Assembly (NCBI GenBank): GCA_016707525.1 | Contig: JADJHP010000006.1 | Location: 310,001 to 374,000, forward strand | Direction: 5' to 3' | DNA from: Ignavibacteriota bacterium | Lineage (GTDB): Bacteria > Bacteroidota > Ignavibacteria > UBA10030 > UBA6906 | DNA length: 64,000 nucleotides | Position numbers and translations under genes: made by a program | Notes under the pieces: model-generated | Seen by the model: the letters and a program-made list of their open reading frames with translations, nothing else | What the model was told of the DNA's origin: nothing | The model's database searches: none | Shown here: positions 38,667 to 46,919 of the stretch, one piece after another | Layout of the letters: every line of letters starts with the position of its first letter | How positions within the stretch are numbered: position 1 is the first letter of the stretch

Positions 38667-40261
38667 TGAGACGGAAAGAGGTGTACCGGAAATTGCTGAT
38701 ACTCTTGTCCTGGATGGTCGTTGCTTCGGCCGGATGCAATGAGACGCCGGACCTGATCTTTTCGAATATCCATGACCCTGCGTGGTCGGAATACCTGCCG
38801 GCGGCGCCATCCCGTGTGGCGATCCGGACCATTGCCGATACGCTGTTCCGTGTCTCGTGGCACGACGACAGTGAGGGAGAAACCGGATTCAGGGTGGAGC
38901 GGAAGACGACCGCGGAAGGCTATTTCCGAACGGTCGCAGTCGTGCCACGGAATACCACGCTGTTCGACGATCGAGAGGCGAAGGCGGCAGATACGGAGTA
39001 TTGGTATCGCGTGGCCGCCATCGCCCCGAACGGCGTTGAAAACGCCTTGGGGTCCGTCTCCGCCAGATTCCGTGTGCTCGCGCCCGAGGAACTCGCCTGC
39101 TCGGGCGCAGGTGAGACATCGGTTCGCATCTCCTGGAAACCCGACACTTCTGTCGGCTCCCGGATCCGTATCCAGCGGAAGGTGAAGTTCGGTGTGTATT
39201 CGGACGTCAAGGTTGTTGACGGAACGGATACGGTGTTCGTCGACGGGTCTGTGGACCATCGGGAGATGTATTACTACCGGCTCCAACGTGCGACGTCATC
39301 CCTTGCTTCCTCCTGGAGCGAGGAGATGCCTGTGGCATTCAGTGTGACGGGCGCGACGTCTCTACGGACGGTGCAGACACCCTACTGGTTGGAAGATATG
39401 CGATTGAGTGATGACGATGGGGTGATCGCAGTGCTCAATAGCAATGGTTCGGCGGGTGCCTACCGTGTGGCGGATGGCTCACTCCTTTCTCTCCTTCCGA
39501 TCCCTTCCCGGTCCGTCGCGGGGTTCGCGCTCTCCGGCGACGCCAGTGTCCTCGGGGTGGGGTGGAACAAGGACTCGTCTGCCTTCTCATTCTTTCGCGT
39601 GAGCACCGGGACGCTGATCAGAACGGTCCGCGTACGGGGAACGACCAGAGCGTTGGAGATCACCGATGACGGCAAGCGGGCGATACTCTCGTGCGATTCC
39701 AGTGCCATCGAGATATGGGATATCGACCGTGGGATCCTCGAACGATCACTGCCAGGCTTTCCGGGAAAGGGCCCATCATTGTTCCTTCATCCCGACAACG
39801 TCACACTTGTTACAGGCGCTGACAATGCGGTCCGCTTCTGGGATATCATTTCGGGACAGGAATTGCGACGCGTTGCCGGTGGCGAGTTCCTGAAACATCC
39901 GTGCATCGACGAAAATGGCGACGTCCTGGGTGCAGTGGTGTATGGTTGGGGAGGTTACGATGGAACGTTCCGTATCCACAATTTCAGCCGGGATGTGATC
40001 AGAGACGTTCTGGTCATCCCCGGGAACGGTACGATCAACGCGGCGGCCATGCATCCGGCGTATCGTGTCATCCTGACGGCCGGACTCGGCGAAACCTATG
40101 CGATGAGTTCGTTGAGCGGTGTCACCTGTGCAGTGCTCAAATCGAATAGCAATGACGACGAGGCCGTTACCTTGATGAGGGGCGGAAACACGGTGTTGAT
40201 CGGCGGACAGTCGGGAGAAATTCGATCCTGGCACCTCGATTTCGGTTGGAGGCGAATGTGA
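38666..40261 (+). CDS. Lipoprotein with fibronectin modules and WD40-type propeller
   Basis: A 531-residue lipoprotein. ATG 38666 gives a type II signal (LLILLSWMVVASAGC) whose lipobox Cys starts the mature chain. Two fibronectin-like modules follow (FRVSWHDDSEGETGFRVERK with YWYRVAAIAPNG, then VRISWKPDTSVGSRIRIQRK). From ~residue 235 come about six WD40-like blades (VIAVLNSNGSAGAYRVADGS, FALSGDASVLGVGWNKDSSA, AILSCDSSAIEIWDIDRG, LVTGADNAVRFWDIISGQEL, VLIGGQSGEIRSWHLDFG). It is probably anchored in the periplasm or on the surface as a binding scaffold. No enzyme motif is seen. It is the intact partner of the broken gene just upstream. Region 40262-40546 after it contains only the operator-like repeat described separately. 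Confidence 0.78.
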   Translation: MRRKEVYRKLLILLSWMVVASAGCNETPDLIFSNIHDPAWSEYLPAAPSRVAIRTIADTLFRVSWHDDSEGETGFRVERKTTAEGYFRTVAVVPRNTTLFDDREAKAADTEYWYRVAAIAPNGVENALGSVSARFRVLAPEELACSGAGETSVRISWKPDTSVGSRIRIQRKVKFGVYSDVKVVDGTDTVFVDGSVDHREMYYYRLQRATSSLASSWSEEMPVAFSVTGATSLRTVQTPYWLEDMRLSDDDGVIAVLNSNGSAGAYRVADGSLLSLLPIPSRSVAGFALSGDASVLGVGWNKDSSAFSFFRVSTGTLIRTVRVRGTTRALEITDDGKRAILSCDSSAIEIWDIDRGILERSLPGFPGKGPSLFLHPDNVTLVTGADNAVRFWDIISGQELRRVAGGEFLKHPCIDENGDVLGAVVYGWGGYDGTFRIHNFSRDVIRDVLVIPGNGTINAAAMHPAYRVILTAGLGETYAMSSLSGVTCAVLKSNSNDDEAVTLMRGGNTVLIGGQSGEIRSWHLDFGWRRM

Positions 40262-40504
40262 CCATCACCGGGATGCGTGCGTCCGGCTGGTCGCCCATCC
40301 TTGTTCCCCCCGTTCTGGAAAGTTGTTGACCCCGCCTGGAAACCTCATTTGTGACCGAGCCCCCCCTGTCCCTGGAGTGCTACCTGCAGCATGACACGAT
40401 TTGCCGCGGATCCGAGAGGTCCCACAGCGTTCATCGTCCCCTCCTGGCGAGTCCCCCGGACGCTCGATCCTGACACTCAAACCGCCAGCACCGTTGATAA
40501 TCCC

Positions 40505-40529
40505 GTGTATATGTAGTAACTTTATACAC
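40505..40529. promoter_or_regulatory. Inverted repeat GTGTATA-N11-TATACAC upstream of the purine-type operon
   Basis: A perfect 7-base inverted repeat with an 11-base spacer ends 17 bases before the first gene's GTG start. It is followed directly by AGAGAGGA (40531-40538), a good ribosome site. The symmetry suits a dimeric repressor or activator. A TTGATA at 40494-40499 may be part of the promoter, but no convincing -10 at 17 bases was found. No regulator gene is adjacent. Confidence 0.5.
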
Positions 40530-40546
40530 TAGAGAGGAATCCCGAC

Positions 40547-43042
40547 GTGACAGTGAGAAGGACCGGGGAGCTGACCGAAGCCCAGCTTCGGCAGGAACTC
40601 TCCCGATGCGAGTCGTGCGAGGAGAAGCCGTGCAAAGAACATTGCCCGGCCGATTGTTCCCCCGCCGATTTCATCATGGCGGCCCGCGCCGGCGGGCCAT
40701 CGGACTACCGGCGCGCAGCGGCCCTCATCATGGGGAGCAATCCGCTCGGAGGCATCTGCGGCGCCATCTGCCCAGATAACCTCTGCATGAAAGGGTGCGT
40801 CCATCGCCTCTTCGACCACCCCATCAACATCCCCGCTGTTCAATCGTCGATCATCCGCAGAGCATACGACGCCGGCATGCCGCCGTTCCCGGCAGCGCCG
40901 TCCAATGGCAAACGCATCGCCGTTGTGGGCGCAGGTCCGGCCGGACTCGCAGGTGCCGCGGTGCTTGCGCAAAAAGGGTACACGGTCGACATCTACGAGC
41001 AGTCCGACCGTGCCGGCGGGATGTGCAATCTCATTCCCGCATCGCGCCTCTCCCGCGCAGACCTCCAGCGCGACATCGACTTCACGCTCGCCCTCGGCGA
41101 TACGATCCTCTTCACCGAGGCCACGATCCTGGATCCTGTGAAGCTCCTGGAAGGGGGAACGTACGAGGCGGTGCTTGTCACATCAGGTCTCGATAGGCCG
41201 ATGCCCGCGCGCATTCCCGGAGAACAGTATGCGATGACGTGGGAGGACTTCCTCACGTATCACGATGCCGTACAACTCAAGAACAAGCGGGTCCTGATCA
41301 TCGGCGGCGGCGCCATCGCTGTGGATTGTGCCACGACCGCCGCGCGCGGCGGTGCCGCGCATTGCGAACTGGTGTACCGGCGCAAGATGGAGAACATGCC
41401 GCTGACCGCGTACGAGCGCGATCTTCTCCTCTCTCATGGCGTGGAGATCACCACCGGCACACGCGTGACGAAGGTGCATCACAAGGCGGGTGCGGTCACC
41501 GGCGTGACGACCATGAAGCAGTATGTGCGCCGGGGGAAGAAGCCGACCCCTGACAACTTTGCCCCGCTGCCGAAAGAGAAGTCTGCGTTCCGTTCCTGTG
41601 ATGTCGTGATCACTGCGATCGGCAGCACCTCCCGGTTCGATCCGAAAAAACTGCGCCGCGTGTTCACCGCCGGCGATATGGTGCATGGTGCCGCGACGGT
41701 CGTGGAGGCTGTTGCCTCCGGGAAGAACGCCGCCGAAGCCATCGACGCGGAGTTGTCCGGCGAGAAGCCGTTCCGTATGCCCCGCACGCCGAAGAGCCAT
41801 GTAACGCTCGCCGGGCGTACGATGCGTCCGGTGCCGCTGACGACCTCGTTCTTCGGCCGGAAGATCCTCTCGCCGCTCCTCCTCTCGGCCGCGCCGCACA
41901 CCGACGGGTACGAGCAGATGGTGAAGGCGTACAAGGCCGGATGGGCTGGCGGCGTGATGAAGACCGCCTTCAACGATGTGCCGGTGCACATCCCCGGCGG
42001 CTACATGGTGGTGTTCGGCGATTCCACCTACGGCAACTTCGACAATGTCTCCGGCCACCCGCTCAAACGCGTGGCCGATGAAGTGCGCGCACTGGTGCGC
42101 GAGTTCCCCGAACGCCTCACCCTGGCATCCACCGGCGGACCGGTGTCGGGCAACGATACCACGGACCGTACCGCGTGGCAAACGAATACGAAGATCCTCG
42201 AGGATGCCGGTGCGATGGGGATCGAGTACAGCCTGTCGTGTCCGCAGGGGGGCGACGGCATGGACGGCGATGTGGTGTCGCAGAATGCCGAACTTTCCGC
42301 GAAGATCATCGACTGGGTGATGGAGGCCGGCGATCCGGATGTGCCGAAGATCTTCAAGCTGACCGGCGCGGTGACATCCATGCGCGCGATCGCGCTCCGG
42401 ATCAAAGAGGTGTTCGCGCAGTACCCGGACAAGCAGGCGGGGATCACGCTCGCAAACAGCTTCCCTGCACTGGCGTGGCAGCCGGTGCCGGACAGCCGCG
42501 GGAACCGCGGCGTGATCGTCGGGATGTCCGGCGAAGGCGTCCTTCCGATCACCTACCTTACGCTCGCCCGTGTGTCGGACCTCGGACTGTACATTTCCGG
42601 CAACGGCGGTGCGATGGATCACCGCGCGGCCGCAGGGTTCCTTGCCCTGGGCGCTTCCTCCGTGCAGTTCTGCACTGCCGTCATGAAGTACGGGCTGGGC
42701 GTGGTGGATGAACTGGAATCCGGCCTGAGCTATTACCTCGCCGGCCGCGGCATGAAGAGCGTGCAGGAACTCATCGGGTCGTCCGCGCAGATGCCGGTGG
42801 TCCCCTTCGATCAACTGACCGCGACGAAGCAGGTGCCGTCGCTGACCGCTGCGCTCTGCGAACACTGCGGCAACTGCGCCCGGTGCCCGTACATGGCGAT
42901 CAGCATGGATGGCCGGGCACTGCCGGTGATCGACGCATCCCGCTGTATCGGCTGCTCGCTCTGCGCACAGAAATGCTTCGCGGGGGCGCTCCATATGCGC
43001 GACCGGTCCGCTGTCGAACTCGCCGGGATGCTGGAGCACTGA
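40547..43042 (+). CDS. Fused PreT-PreA-like (dihydropyrimidine dehydrogenase-type) oxidoreductase
   Basis: An 831-residue cytoplasmic flavoprotein with the domain order of animal DPYD. Residues 1-105 are an Fe-S domain of the GltD type (RCESCEEKPCKEHCPADC, NPLGGICGAICPDNLCMKGC). Residues ~120-400 are a FAD/NAD(P)H module (RIAVVGAGPAGLAGAAVLAQ, VLIIGGGAIAVDCATTAARG). Residues ~440-750 are a DHOD-like FMN barrel with the active-site Cys in SLSCPQGGDGMDGD (~565). The last 65 residues form a two-cluster ferredoxin (CEHCGNCARCPY, CIGCSLCAQKCF). In E. coli PreT and PreA are separate chains. Here it leads a purine-type catabolic operon, where it may reduce or oxidise a purine/pyrimidine intermediate or carry electrons for the FAD-less xanthine dehydrogenase downstream. 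The substrate is not provable from sequence. Confidence 0.85.
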   Translation: MTVRRTGELTEAQLRQELSRCESCEEKPCKEHCPADCSPADFIMAARAGGPSDYRRAAALIMGSNPLGGICGAICPDNLCMKGCVHRLFDHPINIPAVQSSIIRRAYDAGMPPFPAAPSNGKRIAVVGAGPAGLAGAAVLAQKGYTVDIYEQSDRAGGMCNLIPASRLSRADLQRDIDFTLALGDTILFTEATILDPVKLLEGGTYEAVLVTSGLDRPMPARIPGEQYAMTWEDFLTYHDAVQLKNKRVLIIGGGAIAVDCATTAARGGAAHCELVYRRKMENMPLTAYERDLLLSHGVEITTGTRVTKVHHKAGAVTGVTTMKQYVRRGKKPTPDNFAPLPKEKSAFRSCDVVITAIGSTSRFDPKKLRRVFTAGDMVHGAATVVEAVASGKNAAEAIDAELSGEKPFRMPRTPKSHVTLAGRTMRPVPLTTSFFGRKILSPLLLSAAPHTDGYEQMVKAYKAGWAGGVMKTAFNDVPVHIPGGYMVVFGDSTYGNFDNVSGHPLKRVADEVRALVREFPERLTLASTGGPVSGNDTTDRTAWQTNTKILEDAGAMGIEYSLSCPQGGDGMDGDVVSQNAELSAKIIDWVMEAGDPDVPKIFKLTGAVTSMRAIALRIKEVFAQYPDKQAGITLANSFPALAWQPVPDSRGNRGVIVGMSGEGVLPITYLTLARVSDLGLYISGNGGAMDHRAAAGFLALGASSVQFCTAVMKYGLGVVDELESGLSYYLAGRGMKSVQELIGSSAQMPVVPFDQLTATKQVPSLTAALCEHCGNCARCPYMAISMDGRALPVIDASRCIGCSLCAQKCFAGALHMRDRSAVELAGMLEH

Positions 43043-43043
43043 C

Positions 43044-44405
43044 ATGGCCTCCCGCCTCCTCCTCGTGAACGGCATCATCGCCGACCCGTCACCCGTCTCC
43101 CCGCGTGTACTCTATGACCACGCGCTCATGATCGAAGGCGGCAGGATCGCACGCATCGCACCGTCGCACGAGTTCAACGACCTGGAAGTGGACTACCTGG
43201 ACCTCAGCGGCCGGCTGATCCTGCCGGGGTTCATCAACCTGCATACGCATCTCTACAGCACCTTCGCCCGCGGTCTCCATACCGTACAGCCTGCCGCGGA
43301 TTTCACCGGCGTCCTGAAGAACCTCTGGTGGAAACTGGACCGCGCGCTTTCTGTCGACGCATCCTATTATGGTGCCGTGCCGGTCCTTCTTGAGGCGATT
43401 CGCTGCGGAACCACGACGATCGTCGATCATCACGCGAGCCCTCACGCCGTGCGTGGTTCGCTCCCTGCATTGCATCGCGCCATGAAGGATACCGGCCTGC
43501 GTGGATGCCTGTGCTATGAAGTGTCTGACCGCGACGGCGAAAAGGTCGCCGCGGAGGGGATCGAGGAAAACGCGGACTTCCTTGCTTCGTGCCGGGGCCA
43601 GCAGGATAGCCTGATCGCCGGTCTCTTCGGGTTGCATGCGTCCTTCACGCTCTCCGACCGGACCCTGGAACGTGCCGCTGTGGCTGCAAAGGCCTCGAAC
43701 GCTGGATTCCATATCCACGTTGCAGAAGCGGCCGCCGATCAGGACGGAACGCTGAAGATGACAGGCAAACGTGTCGTGGAACGTCTCCACCACAAGGGGA
43801 TCCTCGGAGAGCGGACCATCGCCGCGCATGCTGTCCATGTGGACGATGCGGAAATGGACTTGTTGGCATCGACCGGTACCGTCGTTGCCCACAACCCGCA
43901 ATCGAATATGAACAATGCCGTCGGCATCGCCGATGTGGAACGTCTGCGCGCACGGGGAGTCGCGGTGGGCCTGGGTACCGATGCGATGACGCACGATATG
44001 CGCCAGGAACTGCGTGCCGGGCTCTGGGCGCAGCGTTTGAAACAGGGATCGCCGTCGGCCGGGTGGGCGGCGATGCTTGCAGCACAGTGGGAAACGAACC
44101 CGATGATGGCGAGCCGGCTGTTCGGCACCCCGGTGGGAACAATGGCGGAGGGAGCTGCTGCGGATCTGGTCGCGCTGGAATACGACCCTGCCACGCCACT
44201 CACGCATGATTCACTCCACGGCCATCTGGTGTTTGGCATCGCTTCCGCGACCGTGGATACGACGATCGTCGGCGGGCGGGTCCTGATGTACCGGCGAAAG
44301 CTGGAGTTGGAATTGGATGAAGCGGAAGTGATGGCAAAGGCGCGCGAGGCCGCGAGTGGTGTGTGGGGGCGCGTAGCGAATGAAGAATTGAGAACTAAGA
44401 ACTAA
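43044..44405 (+). CDS. ssnA: SsnA-like amidohydrolase
   Basis: A 453-residue metal-dependent aminohydrolase of the SsnA/TrzN type. Metal motifs are LPGFINLHTHLYSTFARG (~65), HIHVAEAAAD (~228), IAAHAVHVDDAE, and LGTDAMTHDM with the late Asp. The phrase LHTVQPAADFTGVLKNLWWKLDRAL is typical of SsnA in selenium/purine clusters. In those clusters the enzyme removes an amino group or opens a purine-derived ring. It starts two bases after the preceding stop. The final residues (ANEELRTKN) are encoded by an AT-rich inverted repeat that looks inserted into the gene end, so the native C-terminus may have differed. Confidence 0.85.
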   Translation: MASRLLLVNGIIADPSPVSPRVLYDHALMIEGGRIARIAPSHEFNDLEVDYLDLSGRLILPGFINLHTHLYSTFARGLHTVQPAADFTGVLKNLWWKLDRALSVDASYYGAVPVLLEAIRCGTTTIVDHHASPHAVRGSLPALHRAMKDTGLRGCLCYEVSDRDGEKVAAEGIEENADFLASCRGQQDSLIAGLFGLHASFTLSDRTLERAAVAAKASNAGFHIHVAEAAADQDGTLKMTGKRVVERLHHKGILGERTIAAHAVHVDDAEMDLLASTGTVVAHNPQSNMNNAVGIADVERLRARGVAVGLGTDAMTHDMRQELRAGLWAQRLKQGSPSAGWAAMLAAQWETNPMMASRLFGTPVGTMAEGAAADLVALEYDPATPLTHDSLHGHLVFGIASATVDTTIVGGRVLMYRRKLELELDEAEVMAKAREAASGVWGRVANEELRTKN

Positions 44406-44424
44406 GAATTCCTAATTCTTCATT
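44379..44424. repeat. AT-rich inverted-repeat element at the ssnA 3' end
   Basis: AATGAAGAATT (44379-44389) and AATTCTTCATT (44414-44424) form a perfect 11-base inverted repeat. Inside it are tandem AGAACTA units and a smaller hairpin, AAGAATT-CCT-AATTCTT (44404-44420). Base composition is far lower in GC than its surroundings. It resembles small palindromic intergenic elements and supplies the last codons of ssnA. A TTGACA at 44428-44433 follows, with only a poor -10. Confidence 0.6.
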
Positions 44425-44471
44425 GAGTTGACAATTCGATAATTCTGAATATTCGACGAGTATCATACATC

Positions 44472-45677
44472 ATGGCTGACAAGAATCTTACCCGTGCAAC
44501 GGCTCTGGAACAGGACACCGTCCGGATCCTGTGCGACCTGATCAAGACACCATCGTTCTCCTCGAAAGAGAAGGACGTCATCGAGGTCATCCGCAAAGAG
44601 ATGACCGCCATTGGCTTCGACGAGGTCCGCATCGACGGCCTGGGAAGCGTGATCGGACGCATCGGCCACGGCCCGCGTGTGATCTGCTTCGACGCCCATA
44701 TCGATACCGTGTACGCCGGCGACCTCACGCAGTGGAAGACCGATCCGTTCGTGCCGAAGGTGGCCGACGGCAAGGTCTGGGGACGCGGCACGGTGGACCA
44801 GAAGGGCGGCATGGCAAGCATGCTCACCGCCGGACGCATGATCAAGGAACTCGGATTGGAGGACAAGGTAACGGTCCTCTTCACCGGTACCGTCATGGAA
44901 GAGGATTGCGACGGCCTCTGCTGGCTCCACCTCATCCGTGAAGAGAACATCCGCCCGGAACTCGTGGTGATCACCGAGCCGACGAATATGAACATCTACC
45001 GCGGACACCGCGGAAGGATGGAGATCCACGTTTCCGTGAAGGGCGTGAGCTGCCACGGGTCCGCCCCCGAGCGCGGCGTGAACGCCATCTACAAGGCATC
45101 GAAGATCGCTCTGGAGATCGAAAAGCTGAACGACCGCCTGAAGAACGATCCGTTCCTCGGGAAGGGGACCGTGACGGTGACCGAGATCGTCTCCTCCTCG
45201 CCCTCGCTCTGTGCCGTCGCCGATGGCGCACGCCTCCACCTGGACCGCCGGCTCACCGCAGGCGAGACACGTGAGAGTGCGATCGCCGAGGTGCAGGATG
45301 CGGCCGCCCGCGCGGGCATCACGGATGCCATCGTGCAGCCGTTGACCTACAACGAGGCCGCGTACACGGGCAAGGTGTATCCGATGGAGAAGTACTATCC
45401 AACGTGGGTCATGTCCGAAGATTCGCCGTACCTGAAGAGCGCCGTTGCTGCGTACACCACGACGTTCGGCAAAGCACCGCTGGTAGATAAATGGACGTTC
45501 AGCACGAACGGCATCGCGGTGGCGGGCATCCATGGCATCCCGTGTCTCGGCCTTGGCCCCGGCAACGAAGTGTATGCCCATGCGCCGAACGAGGCAACGC
45601 CCATCGAACATCTGACCGGTGCGGCAGCGTTCTACACGAGCCTGGTCGAGACCCTGGCGAAGAGCCCGAAACCCTGA
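44472..45677 (+). CDS. ygeY: YgeY-family M20 hydrolase
   Basis: A 401-residue cytoplasmic metallohydrolase of the M20 (ArgE/DapE) family, YgeY subgroup. Zinc motifs are VICFDAHIDTVYAGDLTQWK (~72, His and Asp), WGRGTVDQKGGMASML, TVMEEDCDGLCW (Glu general base) and the late His in EVYAHAPNEATPIEHL. YgeY is consistently found with YgeW and SsnA in selenium-linked and purine-degrading clusters, where it is thought to hydrolyse an open-chain ureido or amide intermediate. The gene lies 66 bases after ssnA, beyond the AT-rich repeat, and has no clear Shine-Dalgarno. It may have its own weak promoter there. Confidence 0.88.
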   Translation: MADKNLTRATALEQDTVRILCDLIKTPSFSSKEKDVIEVIRKEMTAIGFDEVRIDGLGSVIGRIGHGPRVICFDAHIDTVYAGDLTQWKTDPFVPKVADGKVWGRGTVDQKGGMASMLTAGRMIKELGLEDKVTVLFTGTVMEEDCDGLCWLHLIREENIRPELVVITEPTNMNIYRGHRGRMEIHVSVKGVSCHGSAPERGVNAIYKASKIALEIEKLNDRLKNDPFLGKGTVTVTEIVSSSPSLCAVADGARLHLDRRLTAGETRESAIAEVQDAAARAGITDAIVQPLTYNEAAYTGKVYPMEKYYPTWVMSEDSPYLKSAVAAYTTTFGKAPLVDKWTFSTNGIAVAGIHGIPCLGLGPGNEVYAHAPNEATPIEHLTGAAAFYTSLVETLAKSPKP

Positions 45678-45686
45678 CGGACAACG

Positions 45687-46919
45687 ATGACCCCCTTCCG
45701 CTATACATGTACGGTGTGCAGCCGCTCGTTCGCCCGTGACGAGGTCCGGTATCTCTGTCCGGAGTGCGGGAAGAGCTATCGCCCCGGCATGCCGTTGAAG
45801 GGGGTGCTGGAAGTGACGTTCGATGCCGAAGCACTGCGCCGCTCGTTCGACGCCTCCCGGCCGTCGTGGGACGCGTTCTCTGCCATCGAGCCGGAGTACT
45901 TTCCGGCCTATCCTGTCGGCGGGACACCGCTCTCACCTGCAGCGCTGCTCGGGAGTGAGATCGGTCTCGACCGGCTGTTCCTGAAGAATGATGGACTGAA
46001 CCCGAGTGGTTCGCTGAAGGACCGTGCGTCATTCCTGATGGTTGCGGAAGCGAACCGGCTGGGCGAGTCGACCATTGTCACCGCGTCGACGGGCAATGCC
46101 GCGAGTGCGCTCGCCGCGGTGTGCGCGGCAGCAGGGAAGAAGGCGGTGATCTTCGTCCCCTCGACAGCGCCACGCGCCAAACTCGCACAGATCCTCCTGT
46201 ATGGCGCGACACTGGTGCCGGTGGCGGGAACGTATGACGATGCCTTTGCGCTCTCGCTCGAATATACGGCAGAGGAAGGCGGGCTGAACCGCAACACGGC
46301 ATACCATCCGTTGACCATCGAAGGGAAGAAGACCGCCGGCCTGGAGATCTTTGCGCAGTCCGGAATGAAAGCTCCCGATGTGATCGCTGTCTCGGTGGGG
46401 GATGGGGTCATCCTGCACGGCATCCACAAGGCCTTCAAGGACCTCCTGGCCGCGGGGCTGATCCGGACGCTTCCGCGACTCCTGTGCGTTCAGGCCGAGA
46501 CGTCGGATGCGATCCACCGCTACTTCATGACAGGTGCATACTCCGACGCGCTCCACCCCGTGACCGCGGCCGATTCCATCAGCGTCCGCACGCCGAGCAA
46601 TGCCCACATGGCGCGGCGCGCCCTCGTGGAGTCCGGGGGCACCTCGGTGACCGTGAGCGACGACGAGATCCGTTCGGCGCAGGCGTTGCTGGCACGGACC
46701 ACCGGCATCTTCGCCGAGCCGGCGGCGGCGACCGCGGTTGCCGGACTCCTGCGTGCTTCCACAAGCGGTTGGATCGCCCGCGGTGAACATGTCGTTGCAT
46801 TGCTCACCGGCCATGGCCTGAAGGATGTCGACTTTGCCTTGAAAGGCGCGAAGGTTCCGGAGCCTGTCGCGCCGGACCTGGACGCCGTGCGGACATTTCT
46901 TGCGGGGGGGCGTGCATGA
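45687..46919 (+). CDS. Threonine-synthase-like PLP enzyme with zinc ribbon
   Basis: A 410-residue fold-type II PLP enzyme. The N-terminus has a rubredoxin-like zinc ribbon (YTCTVCSRSFARDEVRYLCPECG) as in archaeal-type threonine synthase. The PLP lysine is in NDGLNPSGSLKDRASFLMVA, and the phosphate loop follows (TASTGNAASALAAVCAAAGK). Threonine synthase proper is possible, but the position between ygeY and a hydantoinase, with an ATGA overlap to the latter, argues for a role in the cluster. In E. coli the matching slot is YgeX, diaminopropionate ammonia-lyase, another fold-type II PLP enzyme. An ammonia-lyase activity on a purine-derived amino acid is therefore an inference, not a call. Confidence 0.75.
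   Translation: MTPFRYTCTVCSRSFARDEVRYLCPECGKSYRPGMPLKGVLEVTFDAEALRRSFDASRPSWDAFSAIEPEYFPAYPVGGTPLSPAALLGSEIGLDRLFLKNDGLNPSGSLKDRASFLMVAEANRLGESTIVTASTGNAASALAAVCAAAGKKAVIFVPSTAPRAKLAQILLYGATLVPVAGTYDDAFALSLEYTAEEGGLNRNTAYHPLTIEGKKTAGLEIFAQSGMKAPDVIAVSVGDGVILHGIHKAFKDLLAAGLIRTLPRLLCVQAETSDAIHRYFMTGAYSDALHPVTAADSISVRTPSNAHMARRALVESGGTSVTVSDDEIRSAQALLARTTGIFAEPAAATAVAGLLRASTSGWIARGEHVVALLTGHGLKDVDFALKGAKVPEPVAPDLDAVRTFLAGGRA

Noticed and set aside
41183..43078. Minus-strand open frame opposite the PreT-PreA-like gene
   Set aside because: The plus-strand protein has all cofactor motifs, so the antisense frame is a codon-bias artefact.
45687..46919. Naming the PLP gene thrC
   Set aside because: The fold fits, but no other threonine genes are present and operon overlap ties it to the purine-type cluster.
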